DNA of 64,000 bases, taken from contig JAJXWP010000012.1 in NCBI GenBank assembly GCA_021781575.1, positions 1 through 64,000 on the forward strand, given 5' to 3'. The DNA is from Pseudomonadota bacterium. GTDB taxonomy: Bacteria; Pseudomonadota; Alphaproteobacteria; Rhodospirillales; Magnetospirillaceae. The first letter of the stretch is position 1; each line of letters opens with the position of its first letter. The notes beneath the pieces were generated by a model. That model saw nothing but the letters and a program-made list of their open reading frames with translations. It ran no database searches and had not been told where the DNA came from. A program made the position numbers and the translations under genes. This document shows, piece by piece, positions 1 to 8,758 of the stretch.

Positions 1-236
1 TGGCCGAGATCGACCGTACCGCCGCTGGTGGTGGGCGTGACATTGACCTGCGCGATGGTGTTCGAGGCAAGGGCCTGCACGACCGAACCGCCCGGAACTG
101 TGAGGGTTTGTACGGTGGCATTGGCCAAGCCGGTATTGCCGGCCACCAAGGTTTGAATGGCGTTCCCCAGGATGGTCTGGGTCGCAGTGCTGATGCCAGT
201 AGTGTTAAGGGTACCGCCGCCGGGTACTGTGACCAT
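1..236 (-). CDS. Low-complexity Gly/Thr/Val-rich protein, N-terminal part only
   Basis: The ATG at 236-234 is preceded on the minus strand by a strong ribosome-binding site (AGGAGGGG a few bases upstream). The frame stays open to the window edge, so only about 78 residues are visible. They are rich in Gly, Thr, Val and Asn with repeated short beta-strand-like stretches (for example LTVPGGSVVQ and NVTPTTSGGTVDLG) and no signal peptide. This resembles the start of a large repetitive beta-structured, possibly surface-exposed protein. No family is recognised and function is unknown. The protein at 57142-58113 has a similar composition but no obvious alignable repeat. Confidence 0.65.
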   Translation of the reverse strand, partial: MVTVPGGGTLNTTGISTATQTILGNAIQTLVAGNTGLANATVQTLTVPGGSVVQALASNTIAQVNVTPTTSGGTVDLG

Positions 237-817
237 TATCCCCTCCTGAGAACGAAATCCGCTAAAAGCTCAAGCGAAACCGAAAACCCCACTTAGCCTA
301 TCCGATCTATCCTGCGCCTAAGGCATACGACAGGCGATCCAGGCCTTGTCCTTTAAAGCTATGCCAAACTATGTGCCAGATTATGCCTCGTTCGTCCAGA
401 CGCATATTGCTGCGACCTGCCGCTTTTTTGTTACGGTCAGGTGAAAATCTCGCTCAAGGGCAACCCTGGCGATCTCTGGAGATAGAGACATTCAATTCAG
501 GCCGGTTTGGGCATCGCCTGCCGGGTCGGCTCGACGCCCCTTGGAACGCCTCGGCGCTCACGGCGATTGGCCCAACCGCGCTCAGCCAACTGATCCGCTG
601 ATTTATTTCCTATGCGATACAACCATTGGCACGCAGCCAGGGGTTTGAGAGAAACCCGCCCGGCGACTGCGGGTGAGGCGATCGGGTCCGATCACCGCGG
701 ATCGGTATGAGCCGCCCCTTCGCCGGGAGAGAAGGGCTTAGCCCCGGAAGGGTCTACCCCGCTGGCGGCGGGCATTCCACCGAGCCCCTCTGCTCGCTTG
801 CCCCGCCGCCCATCAGC
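237..817. other. Intergenic stretch without a supported gene
   Basis: About 580 bases between the start of the leftmost gene and the end of the acyltransferase, both on the minus strand. Short open frames exist, but none has a credible ribosome site or protein-like composition. The part next to 236 presumably carries the promoter of the leftmost gene. I see no convincing -35/-10 pair, RNA gene or repeat. Confidence 0.4.
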
Positions 818-2041
818 TTACGCGCCTTCAGCGGCAACAGCCCCGGCACCTTGGCCCACGCCCTGCGGACGCGCTTCCGGATCACCAGCGTCACCGCCGC
901 GGACGCCGGGAGTCTCGTTGACGGCCCAGAACGAGACGATGGCTTTCCCCAGTCGGATTCCCGCCCGCTCAATATATTTCTCAGACAGAATGGCGGCGGG
1001 TATGCCAACGGCGGTCGCGAAAACGGCGGAGGCCACGCCCAAGGCCGTGGCGTGGGCCGGTGGATCGGAAACATGCTTGTTGATAATCGCCCACGCCAAA
1101 TAAAGAAACGGCACATTAAACAAATAAAAGCTGTAACTAATTCTTCCCAATATCTGGGCCGGCCGGCTGACGAGGATCCGATGCGGCAAGCTGTCGCCGT
1201 CGCGCAACGCAGCGAAGACCACCAGCCCAGCAAACATGGCGTGGGCCAAGTTGCTCGCTCCGTCGCGGTAAGGCACAAGGTGACGGCACAGTATAAAGGC
1301 AAGCAACGCCACCGCCAGCAAATGGCGGGGGATGATGATGCTCGCATTGCGCACGGCATTGGAAGACAAAAATATTCCAACAAGAAATGAAAACAAATAT
1401 ATCTGCAGGCTGTGCACCGGGTATGGCAATCTTGGGTATTCAACGAAACATACAGAAAATGACATTATAAAAAACAGAGCAATGTATCCAAATCTCATAA
1501 TGGAAAGGAAAACGACAAGTATTATTGGCGCAGCCATAATCTCAAGCTGAATACTCCATGAAGGGCCGTGCACCAAGTAGCTTAGAAGAAGTGCATTCCG
1601 CAGATATTTATAAACAGAAATCCCGGAAAGATCGCGCATCCCATATGCTGACATGATGTGAGCCATGAGAAAAAAGCAAAATATGCAGACAATCAATGCC
1701 GGATAAATACGGAGTATTCTCTTGACAATAAAATCCCGGGCAACTGCTCCCCGCGTTTGGCCCTGTGCAGAAGATGAAAGCGACAGAGACAAGACGAATC
1801 CACTTAGGACAAAGAAAATTGTGACGGCCGCCTCTCCGTCGAACACCATTAAAAGTGCTTTCATGAAAAAGTCGTGCATACTGCCCATCTTATCCAAGGG
1901 CGCGTAGTGAATTCGACTGATAAGGGAAGGCTCGTAATGCGTTATGCCATGATAAAAGGTTACCACAAGTGCGGCAAAACCGCGGAGACCATCTAGCGCA
2001 ACGACATGTGGTCTTGATTGGTTGCCAACTGGCTGTTTCAT
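818..2041 (-). CDS. Acyltransferase 3 family membrane protein (OafA/YrhL type)
   Basis: A 407-residue polytopic inner-membrane protein of the acyltransferase-3 family, which moves acetyl or other acyl groups onto sugars of O-antigen, exopolysaccharide or similar glycans. Family marks are the N-terminal LDGLRGFAALVVTFYHG segment with the conserved active-site His, FFVLSGFVLS, and a basic RILRIYPAL stretch before helix 3, followed by about nine more hydrophobic segments. The last 35 or so residues are Gly/Ala/Glu-rich and not typical of the family. Length fits (usually 350-400). The acceptor cannot be told from sequence. Much of the gene, roughly 1380-2000, is noticeably AT-richer than its neighbours, which suggests transfer. 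No glycan operon surrounds it. Confidence 0.85.
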   Translation of the reverse strand: MKQPVGNQSRPHVVALDGLRGFAALVVTFYHGITHYEPSLISRIHYAPLDKMGSMHDFFMKALLMVFDGEAAVTIFFVLSGFVLSLSLSSSAQGQTRGAVARDFIVKRILRIYPALIVCIFCFFLMAHIMSAYGMRDLSGISVYKYLRNALLLSYLVHGPSWSIQLEIMAAPIILVVFLSIMRFGYIALFFIMSFSVCFVEYPRLPYPVHSLQIYLFSFLVGIFLSSNAVRNASIIIPRHLLAVALLAFILCRHLVPYRDGASNLAHAMFAGLVVFAALRDGDSLPHRILVSRPAQILGRISYSFYLFNVPFLYLAWAIINKHVSDPPAHATALGVASAVFATAVGIPAAILSEKYIERAGIRLGKAIVSFWAVNETPGVRGGDAGDPEARPQGVGQGAGAVAAEGA

Positions 2042-2304
2042 GCAATGCCGATCCGGTGTTTCTTGCCGCAGATGCGGTGGTCACCTGCCGCGGTTGACCC
2101 TACCTTTTTCTTCCCAGCCTGTCATCCGGCCTTCCGTAACCCTTCCGGTGGAGGAGCGCCAACCGCTGGTCGGGCGGATCTGGCCGCCGACACCACCGAA
2201 CGTGGCTGACTTGGTCCGGCAAATTTGCCGCGAGGACAGCCACCCCGCAGGCCCAAGCGAACGCTGCCCCGCCCTATTTCCCCGGCCGCCATGCCTGGCA
2301 TGCA

Positions 2305-2333
2305 GAAAAAAGGCCGGGCGCTAGGCCCGGCCT
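2305..2333 (-). terminator. Rho-independent terminator-like hairpin
   Basis: Perfect 9-bp stem AGGCCGGGC / GCCCGGCCT (2311-2319 with 2325-2333) around a 5-base loop. On the minus strand the stem is followed directly by a run of T residues (A-run at 2305-2311 on the plus strand). No annotated gene lies just upstream on the minus strand, so what it terminates is unclear; it may stop a small RNA or antisense transcript from 2340-2590. Confidence 0.5.
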
Positions 2334-2419
2334 GAGTTTAGGGAGGAAACGTCCAAGAAAGGCAGACAAGTGGACCGTCAACGACCGTCCGATTTGCTGC
2401 AGTGCAAAATATAAGAGGC

Positions 2420-2511
2420 GCTACGCTGCGACGCAAGAAAAAAAATAAGCAAAAGTATTACTACCTCTAAGAAGTCCAGGTTTTCTGCCGTTTTTTCTCT
2501 CGCAGCGTAGC
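2420..2511. repeat. 12-bp inverted repeat flanking a 68-base loop
   Basis: GCTACGCTGCGA at 2420-2431 is repeated exactly as its reverse complement at 2500-2511. The 68 bases between are AT-rich. It could form a long stem-loop in RNA or mark two binding sites. It lies about 80 bases upstream of the lytic transglycosylase start. Confidence 0.5.
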
Positions 2512-2591
2512 CATGCGCGTAGCGCATACCGCCTTTGGCACGCCGTTCGCATGGTGGATCGCGGTTCCTCTTGCGGCAAAGATAGAGGGTT

Positions 2592-3428
2592 ATGCAGCGG
2601 TTCCTACATCTGGCCTCCCTGGCGCTGATCGCAATAGCTGTCTTGATTGCTCCGAGACAAGCACAAGCCATTGACGACGCGGCGATCTGCGGGGTTCAAA
2701 CGGCCCGCCAGGAGCCGCAGCAGGGCATCCCCGACCGCCTGCTGCTGGCCATTTCGCTGGTCGAATCGGGGCGCTGGGATTCCGATCGGCAGGCAAGTTT
2801 TGCCTGGCCGTGGACGGTAACGGCAGAAGGCGAAGGGCGTTATCTGCCGAGCAAGGCCGCCGCCGTGGCCGAAGTGAAGCGCCTCCAGGCCAGTGGCATT
2901 CGCAATATCGACGTCGGCTGCATGCAGGTCAATCTGCAGGCCCACCCCGACGCCTTCGCCACATTGGATGACGCATTCGACCCGGCGCAAAATGTCGCCT
3001 ACGCGGCGCGCTTCCTACGCGGTCTTTACGACAGCACCGGCAATTGGCCGACGGCCGGCGCCTATTACCATTCTCAGACACCGAACCTGGCGGCATCCTA
3101 CAAGGCCAAGCTGATCTCCACCTGGGAGCAGGTGCGGAAAGGCAACGACGACCGACTGCAATTGGCCTCGGCCGAACCGGCCGGCCAGTTTCGCCAGCCG
3201 GTCGGCCTATGGCTTCCGGCGTCACCGCCCGTTGCCGCGGTCCGCCGGCTCACGCCGCCGACGACGGCAAGGTCGACGCAGCAGCAAATGCGGGTGGCCG
3301 AGGCCAGGGCGAAAGCCCAGGCGCGCAGCCGGGCGGAGCGCGTCGAAGCCAAGCACATCGCCGATGCCTACCGCCAGGCGCAGCTCGCCGCCTATCGCCT
3401 GCGCAGGGCCCAAATGGCTGGCGGCTGA
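2592..3428 (+). CDS. Secreted lytic transglycosylase (SLT/VirB1-PilT type)
   Basis: A 278-residue periplasmic enzyme predicted to cleave the MurNAc-GlcNAc bond of peptidoglycan, releasing 1,6-anhydro ends. Signal peptide at residues 1 to about 26 (cleavage near AQA-ID). The SLT domain spans about 45-180 with the catalytic Glu58 in LVESG, the motif IDVGCMQVNL, and AGAYYHSQTP toward the domain end. The tail from about 190 is basic, Arg/Ala-rich and probably helical. It is clearly related to the transglycosylase inside the hybrid secretion/pilus operon (18336-18971), sharing VESG, the IDVGC-Q core and AYYHS, but it stands alone here. It may serve the same machine or general wall turnover. Confidence 0.85.
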   Translation: MQRFLHLASLALIAIAVLIAPRQAQAIDDAAICGVQTARQEPQQGIPDRLLLAISLVESGRWDSDRQASFAWPWTVTAEGEGRYLPSKAAAVAEVKRLQASGIRNIDVGCMQVNLQAHPDAFATLDDAFDPAQNVAYAARFLRGLYDSTGNWPTAGAYYHSQTPNLAASYKAKLISTWEQVRKGNDDRLQLASAEPAGQFRQPVGLWLPASPPVAAVRRLTPPTTARSTQQQMRVAEARAKAQARSRAERVEAKHIADAYRQAQLAAYRLRRAQMAGG

Positions 3429-3542
3429 GACCATTCGCGCCGCCTTTTGACCCCGCCGCCGGCAAACAGGCTGCAGCCTTTCCCCTCTGCTCCCGCATCA
3501 GCGCGCCTTGACGGCGCGATTGCGCAGCATACGTCTTCCAAC

Positions 3543-4298
3543 ATGAATGCATCCACCGCCCTTCCCCGCCCCCAACCCGATTGGGCGTGGTTCCTCGACC
3601 TCGATGGGACCTTGCTCGACATCGCCCCCAGTCCGAACTCGATCGTCGTGCCGGAAGCCCTGGTGCCCACCCTCACGGTGTTGAGGGCCGCCGCGCACGG
3701 GGCTCTGGCAGTGGTCAGCGGTCGGCCGGTACAACAGGTCAGGAACATGCTGGAACCGTTACGGCCGGCCGCCGCCGGCTTGCACGGGCTGGAACTGGTC
3801 ACGCCCGACGGTTTGCGCCATGGCGCCAAGAGGCCACTGCCGCCGGTGGGCAACCTGCGGCGGATGCTGCAGGAGAACATCAGCGGCATTCCCGGCGTGG
3901 AATTTGAAAACAAGGGGGCGACCCTGGCCGTCCACTTCCGCCAGGCGCCCGCCGCCGAACCACAACTTCGCCGCATCGTCGAGGCGGCGCTGGCGAAAAA
4001 TCGCGGGTTCGAAATGCTCGAAGGAAAGATGGTGTTCGAACTGCGCCCGTCTGGGATCCACAAGGGGCTGGCCATTCGCGAATTCATGGCGATCGCCCCA
4101 TTCCAGGGGCGGGTTCCGGTGTTCGCCGGCGACGACAGAACCGATGAAGACGCCTACAAGGTGGTCGTCGAAATGGGCGGCATCACCATTCGCGTCGGCG
4201 AGGAAGGCCCCACCACCGCGCGGTGGCAGGTCGAATCCCCGGCGGCCTTGCGCCTGTGGCTGGCCGAGGCGGCGGAACTGCTGAAACGCAGGTCTTAG
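3543..4298 (+). CDS. otsB: Trehalose-6-phosphate phosphatase OtsB
   Basis: Removes phosphate from trehalose 6-phosphate to give trehalose, the second step of the OtsA-OtsB route. HAD-superfamily phosphatase: the nucleophile motif DLDGT is at residues 19-23 from the chosen start, VVSGRP follows in motif II, and the late acidic motif [10 protein letters not shown] binds Mg. The frame opens upstream at 3447, but the first 32 residues are Pro/Ala-rich and not conserved-looking, so the ATG at 3543 ([10 protein letters not shown], 251 aa, usual family size) is preferred; its ribosome site is weak. Its partner otsA lies 3.8 kb downstream beyond glgC and glgA. It converges with glgC, their stop codons overlapping by 4 bases. 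Confidence 0.93.
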   Translation: MNASTALPRPQPDWAWFLDLDGTLLDIAPSPNSIVVPEALVPTLTVLRAAAHGALAVVSGRPVQQVRNMLEPLRPAAAGLHGLELVTPDGLRHGAKRPLPPVGNLRRMLQENISGIPGVEFENKGATLAVHFRQAPAAEPQLRRIVEAALAKNRGFEMLEGKMVFELRPSGIHKGLAIREFMAIAPFQGRVPVFAGDDRTDEDAYKVVVEMGGITIRVGEEGPTTARWQVESPAALRLWLAEAAELLKRRS

Positions 4299-5587
4299 AT
4301 CTCAAGATCGTCCAGCATTCGCCGGGTGACCAGGGTAATGCCCGATTCGGTCTGCAGAAAGCGTTGCGCGTCCAGCACCGGGTCCTCTCCCACCACCAGG
4401 CCGGGTGGAATGACGCAACCGGTATCGACGATGGCGCGCCTGATGCGGGCATGGCGCCCCACATCGACGTTGGGCAGCACGACCGAATCCTCGATCACGC
4501 AATAGGAATTCACCCGAACATTGGTAAACAGCATGGAACGGCGCACCGTCGCACCCGACACGACGCAGCCGCCGGCCACCAGCGAATCGACTGCCATGCC
4601 GCGTCGATCCTCAGAGTCGAAGACGAACTTGGCGGGCGGACTCTGGGCCTGGCTGGTCCAGATCGGCCAATTGTCGTCGTAGAGATTGAGCGCCGGGGTC
4701 ACTCGGCAGAGATCGACATTGGCCTCCCAATAGGCATCGAGTGTCCCAACGTCGCGCCAATAAGCCTCTTCGGCGCCGCCGTCCATCACGCAGGAATCCT
4801 GGAAGCGATGGGCAACCAGCTTGACCTCGCCGATCAGGCTAGGAATTACATCCTTGCCGAAATCATGGTGGGAGCCGATCAGGTCGGCATCCCGCTCCAG
4901 CAGGTCGTACAACAGTTGAGCGTTGAACACGTAGATCCCCATGCTGGCCAAGGCCAGCCCCGGCCGGCCGGGAATCGGGTCGGGCTTGGCGGGCTTTTCC
5001 TCGAAGCGAACGATGCGGTTGTCGCCGTCGACCCCCATCACGCCAAACCCTGAAGCTTTGTCGACCGGGACCTCGATGCAGGCGACGGTCACCGCGGCGT
5101 CCTGCGTCACATGATTGGCCAGCATCCGCCCGTAGTCCATCTTGTAGACATGGTCGCCGGCCAGGATCAGGACGTAGTCGGGTGAATGGGCGCGAATGAT
5201 GTCCAGGTTCTGGAATACCGCATCTGCCGTCCCGCGGTACCAGTTGCCACCCTCCGTTCGCTGCTGGGCCGGCAACAGTTCAATGAACTCGTTGAATTCG
5301 CCCCGCAGGAACCCCCAGCCGCGTTGGATATGCTGGATCAGGCTGTGCGCCTTGTATTGGGTCAGCACGCCGATTCGGCGGATGCCCGAGTTGATGCAGT
5401 TGGACAGGGTGAAATCGATGATCCGGAACTTGCCGCCGAACGGTATGGCCGGTTTGGCATGCCAGTCGGTCAGCGCCTTGAGCCGGCTGCCGCGCCCGCC
5501 GGCCAACACCAAGGCCAGAGTACGCCGCAATTTCTGGGGAATGTCGTCAGCCCCGGGCATGCCCAGGCGTTCGATTGGATACGTCAT
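4295..5587 (-). CDS. glgC: Glucose-1-phosphate adenylyltransferase GlgC
   Basis: Makes ADP-glucose from ATP and glucose 1-phosphate, the committed and allosterically controlled step of bacterial glycogen synthesis. N-terminal nucleotidyltransferase domain with [13 protein letters not shown], the GTADAVFQN substrate loop and [12 protein letters not shown]-terminal left-handed beta-helix region ending with the [20 protein letters not shown] pattern. From the ATG at 5587 the protein is 430 aa, matching the family. An in-frame start at 5632 would add 15 residues and cannot be excluded. Transcribed away from glgA across a roughly 270-base gap, so the two synthesis genes are divergent rather than in one operon. 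Confidence 0.95.
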   Translation of the reverse strand: MTYPIERLGMPGADDIPQKLRRTLALVLAGGRGSRLKALTDWHAKPAIPFGGKFRIIDFTLSNCINSGIRRIGVLTQYKAHSLIQHIQRGWGFLRGEFNEFIELLPAQQRTEGGNWYRGTADAVFQNLDIIRAHSPDYVLILAGDHVYKMDYGRMLANHVTQDAAVTVACIEVPVDKASGFGVMGVDGDNRIVRFEEKPAKPDPIPGRPGLALASMGIYVFNAQLLYDLLERDADLIGSHHDFGKDVIPSLIGEVKLVAHRFQDSCVMDGGAEEAYWRDVGTLDAYWEANVDLCRVTPALNLYDDNWPIWTSQAQSPPAKFVFDSEDRRGMAVDSLVAGGCVVSGATVRRSMLFTNVRVNSYCVIEDSVVLPNVDVGRHARIRRAIVDTGCVIPPGLVVGEDPVLDAQRFLQTESGITLVTRRMLDDLEI

Positions 5588-5859
5588 GTCGGCCGCCGAC
5601 TTCATTTCCGTGGACGGCCACAACCGTGGCATAGACGGCCTCTAAGCTCAAGCCGCAATCCCTTGGGTGACAAAGGCTTTCTCGGCACTGTCCATTGGGT
5701 TAGGGTTGGTATCGACGAATGGAGTACCGGCATCGCGGACCGGAGGCGACGCAGTTCGACCGTACCACCGGCTGTTGGATGGCATTGCTTCACTCGCGAT
5801 GACGGTATGCTCTCAAGTCAACGATATCTGTGTCGGGCGGCGGCAAACGGGAGCGCGTG
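5588..5859. promoter_or_regulatory. Divergent glgC/glgA promoter region
   Basis: Roughly 270 bases between the oppositely transcribed glycogen genes must contain both promoters. I could not pick a convincing -35/-10 pair or operator. The only clear element is the ribosome site GGGAGCG just before the glgA start at 5860. Confidence 0.4.
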
Positions 5860-7347
5860 ATGAGAGTATTGTTCACCTCGCCGGAGATCTTCCCGTTGGT
5901 CAAAACGGGTGGATTGGGTGACGTCGCCGGAGCCTTGCCGCCCGCGCTGCATCGCGCCGGGGCCGAGATGCGTTTGCTGATGCCGGCCTATCCTGGCGTC
6001 GAGACCTTGACGGAGGCCAAGCCGGTGGCCAATCTCGGCGATCCTTTCGGTCGCGGTGACGCGGTTGTTCTCGAAGGCCGCATGCCTCAGTCGGACCTGA
6101 CACTGTGGCTGCTCGATTGCCCCGCCCTGTTTCATCGCGACGGCGGCCCCTACCAGGATGGAGCGGGCCAGGATTGGCCCGATAACGACCTGCGTTTCGC
6201 CCTGCTGGGCTGGACGGCGGCCCGCCTGTCGCGCGGCGACAGCCCGCTGCCCTGGCAGCCTCACGTCTTGCATGCTCACGACTGGCAGACCGGTTTGGCC
6301 GCCGCCTATCTGCGGGCCTGGGGCGGGGCGCGCCCGGGCGTGGTGTTCACCATCCACAACATGGCCTATCAAGGACTGTTCGCCGCCGACCTGGTGCCAC
6401 GGCTGAACCTCCCCTGGTCGCTGCACACCATGGACGGCTTCGAGTTCTGGGGCCGCATGTCCTACCTGAAGGCCGGCCTGGCATTTTCCGACAAATTGAC
6501 CACCGTCAGCCCGACCTACGCCAAGGAAATCCAGACGCCGGCCTATGGTTTCGGCATGGAAGGGCTGCTGTCCTACCGCGCCAAGGATCTCTCCGGCATC
6601 CTCAATGGCGCCGACTACGGTGTGTGGGATCCCGCCGGTGACAGCCACCTGGCCTGCCGCTACGGGGCGGACGACGTGGTGCGGGGCAAGGCGGCGAACA
6701 AGGCGGCGCTGCAGGCCGAGTTGGGCCTGCCTGCCGCTCCCTCGGTGCCGCTTTGCGTGGTGATCAGCCGCCTCAATGACCAGAAGGGCATGGACTTGCT
6801 GTTGGCCATCATGCCGGCGCTGCTGGAACAGGGCGCGCAACTGGCCCTGCTGGGGACCGGCGAACATGCCATCGAGGCGGCTATGCAGGCACTGGCGAAG
6901 GCTCGTCCCGACCAAGTCGCGGTACGCATCGGCTATTCCGAGGGCATGGCCCATCGCCTGCAGGCCGGCGGCGATATCCTGTTGATGCCGTCGCGCTTCG
7001 AGCCCTGCGGGCTGACCCAGATCTATGCCCTGCGCTACGGCACATTGCCGGTGGTCAGTTTCACCGGGGGCTTGGCCGACACCGTGGTGGATGCCTCCTA
7101 TGCCACCCTGTTGCACGGCAAGGCCACCGGCTTCGTCTTCCAACAGTGCACTCCCAGCGCCTTTCAATGGTGCGTCGAACGGGCCATCGGCATGTATCGC
7201 CGCCCCGAACAGTGGCGCGACATCCAGGCCAACGCCATGCGGCAGGCTTTCAGCTGGGACCAGGCGGCCGGCCGCTACCTCGACCTGTATCGCTCCTTGC
7301 TGTCCATTGGGGAGGGTGGAAAAGCCGAAGGCGGCGGCCAACCTTAG
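5860..7347 (+). CDS. glgA: Glycogen synthase GlgA (ADP-glucose-dependent)
   Basis: Transfers glucose from ADP-glucose to the non-reducing end of growing alpha-1,4-glucan. GT5 family with the ADP-glucose-binding motif KTGGLGDV near residue 16, HAHDWQTG in the N-terminal lobe, and the C-terminal Rossmann lobe with SRFEPCGLTQIYALRYGTLPVV. From the ATG at 5860 the protein is 495 aa and begins MRVLFTSPEIFPLVKTGG, as is usual for the family; GGGAGCG lies 7 bases upstream. A start 30 bases earlier is possible. The next gene, otsA, follows after 22 bases, so the two are probably co-transcribed. No glgB or glgX is in the window. Confidence 0.95.
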   Translation: MRVLFTSPEIFPLVKTGGLGDVAGALPPALHRAGAEMRLLMPAYPGVETLTEAKPVANLGDPFGRGDAVVLEGRMPQSDLTLWLLDCPALFHRDGGPYQDGAGQDWPDNDLRFALLGWTAARLSRGDSPLPWQPHVLHAHDWQTGLAAAYLRAWGGARPGVVFTIHNMAYQGLFAADLVPRLNLPWSLHTMDGFEFWGRMSYLKAGLAFSDKLTTVSPTYAKEIQTPAYGFGMEGLLSYRAKDLSGILNGADYGVWDPAGDSHLACRYGADDVVRGKAANKAALQAELGLPAAPSVPLCVVISRLNDQKGMDLLLAIMPALLEQGAQLALLGTGEHAIEAAMQALAKARPDQVAVRIGYSEGMAHRLQAGGDILLMPSRFEPCGLTQIYALRYGTLPVVSFTGGLADTVVDASYATLLHGKATGFVFQQCTPSAFQWCVERAIGMYRRPEQWRDIQANAMRQAFSWDQAAGRYLDLYRSLLSIGEGGKAEGGGQP

Positions 7348-7369
7348 CCTCTGTTCGGAAGGAGGCTGT

Positions 7370-8758
7370 GTGGGGCGGCTGGTCGTAGTTTCCAATCGCG
7401 TTGCCCTGCCGGAAGAAGGGACGGCGAGAGCCGGCGGTTTGGCCGTCGCGTTGCAGGAAGCCTTGCAGCAGAACGGCGGCCTGTGGTTCGGCTGGAGCGG
7501 CCGGATCACCGCCCATTCCAGCGACACCCCCCGCATTATCGAGGCCGGTCCGGTCACCTTCGCCACCCTCGATCTGTCACGCAAGGATCATGCCGAATAT
7601 TATAACGGCTATGCCAACCGTACGTTGTGGCCGGTGTTCCACTACCGAATTGATCTGGCCGACTTCACGCGCGAAAATTACCAGGGCTATCTGCGGGTCA
7701 ATACCCTGTTCGCCGAAAAGCTCCGCCCTCTGCTGCGTGATGGCGACGATATCTGGGTGCACGACTATCATCTGATTCCCCTCGGCCAGGAACTGCGCCG
7801 GCTGGATCTGCGCCAGCGGATGGGGTTCTTCCTGCATACGCCTTTCCCCGCCATGGAGGTCCTGGTGGTGCTGCCCAGCGCCAACAGGATTGTCCATTCG
7901 CTGACCGCGTACGACGTGGTGGGCTTCCAGACGACATCGGACCTCAGGGCGTTCCACGACCATGTCACTCTCGAATCAGGCGGCGAGGTTCTGTCCAATG
8001 GGTTGGTGCGGGCCTTCGGGCGAACGCTGAAGGCCGAGGTGTTTCCCATCGGCATCGACGTCCAGCCGATGGTCGCTGCGGCGGAGGCCTCTTACCGCCT
8101 GCCCTCGACCCGGCGGCTGCGCCGCAATTTCTCCGAATACAGGCTGATGATCGGGGTTGACCGGCTCGACTATTCGAAGGGGCTGCCAGAGCGGTTCAAG
8201 GCATTCGAGCGGTTCCTGGAAAAATACGCCGGCTGGCGCGGCAAAGTATGCCTGATCCAGATCGCTCCGTCGTCGCGCCCCGACGTGCCGGAATATATGC
8301 AGATCCGGCAGCAACTGGAGGCCGAGGCAGGCCACATCAACGGCCGGTTCGCCGAATTCGACTGGACCCCTTTGCACTATCTCAACTCCAGCTACCAGCG
8401 GCAGACTCTTGCCGGCTTCTACCGCTTCAGCAACTTGGGCGTGGTGACGCCTTTGCGCGACGGCATGAATCTTGTCGCCAAGGAATACGTGGCGGCGCAG
8501 AATGGCGACGATCCCGGCGTCCTCGTGCTGTCGCGCTTCGCCGGGGCGGCGCGCGAGCTGACCAGCGCCTTGCAGGTCAATCCCTACGATCTCGAAGGGG
8601 TGGCGGATACCTTGGCGCGAGCGCTCGACATGCCGGTGGAGGAGCGGCGAGATCGTTGGCGGGACCTGATGCAGGCCGTCCGCAGCGGTTCTCTTGATCG
8701 CTGGCGGGACAGCTTCCTCACAGCGCTGCGCGAGGCGCCTTACAGCATCGAGACTTGA
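7370..8758 (+). CDS. otsA: Trehalose-6-phosphate synthase OtsA
   Basis: GT20 enzyme joining UDP-glucose (or another NDP-glucose) and glucose 6-phosphate to trehalose 6-phosphate. The GTG at 7370 is chosen because it follows AAGGAGG (7359-7365) and gives the family N terminus LVVVSNRV, 462 aa in total. Family marks are VHDYHLIPL, FFLHTPFP, IGVDRLDYSKGL in the donor-binding half and PLRDGMNLVAKEY near the end. GGLAVAL corresponds to the glucose-6-phosphate-contacting loop. Its stop overlaps the glk start (TGATG), indicating translational coupling. Placement between glgA and glk ties trehalose synthesis to hexose-phosphate supply. Confidence 0.93.
   Translation: MGRLVVVSNRVALPEEGTARAGGLAVALQEALQQNGGLWFGWSGRITAHSSDTPRIIEAGPVTFATLDLSRKDHAEYYNGYANRTLWPVFHYRIDLADFTRENYQGYLRVNTLFAEKLRPLLRDGDDIWVHDYHLIPLGQELRRLDLRQRMGFFLHTPFPAMEVLVVLPSANRIVHSLTAYDVVGFQTTSDLRAFHDHVTLESGGEVLSNGLVRAFGRTLKAEVFPIGIDVQPMVAAAEASYRLPSTRRLRRNFSEYRLMIGVDRLDYSKGLPERFKAFERFLEKYAGWRGKVCLIQIAPSSRPDVPEYMQIRQQLEAEAGHINGRFAEFDWTPLHYLNSSYQRQTLAGFYRFSNLGVVTPLRDGMNLVAKEYVAAQNGDDPGVLVLSRFAGAARELTSALQVNPYDLEGVADTLARALDMPVEERRDRWRDLMQAVRSGSLDRWRDSFLTALREAPYSIET

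Larger units (their letters stand above)
2042..2591. other. Intergenic region with several inverted repeats
   Basis: 550 bases between the divergent acyltransferase (-) and lytic transglycosylase (+). It holds a terminator-like hairpin (2305-2333), a 12-base inverted repeat GCTACGCTGCGA at 2420-2431 with its exact reverse complement at 2500-2511, a short palindrome ATGCGC-gta-GCGCAT at 2513-2527, and an AT-rich patch near 2400-2470. No open frame here looks like a protein. Confidence 0.5.

Noticed and set aside
371-601. Possible 76-codon plus-strand gene in the leftmost intergenic region
   Set aside because: No ribosome site and no recognisable protein features.
2378-2671. Minus-strand frame overlapping the transglycosylase start
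   Set aside because: It overlaps the signal peptide of a clear gene and has no convincing start; only the hairpin at 2305-2333 hints at a minus-strand transcript.
5818-7584. Long open frame on the minus strand opposite glgA
   Set aside because: It lies entirely over glgA/otsA, whose conserved motifs are unmistakable; the minus-strand product has Gln/His/Arg-rich GC-shadow composition and no domain.
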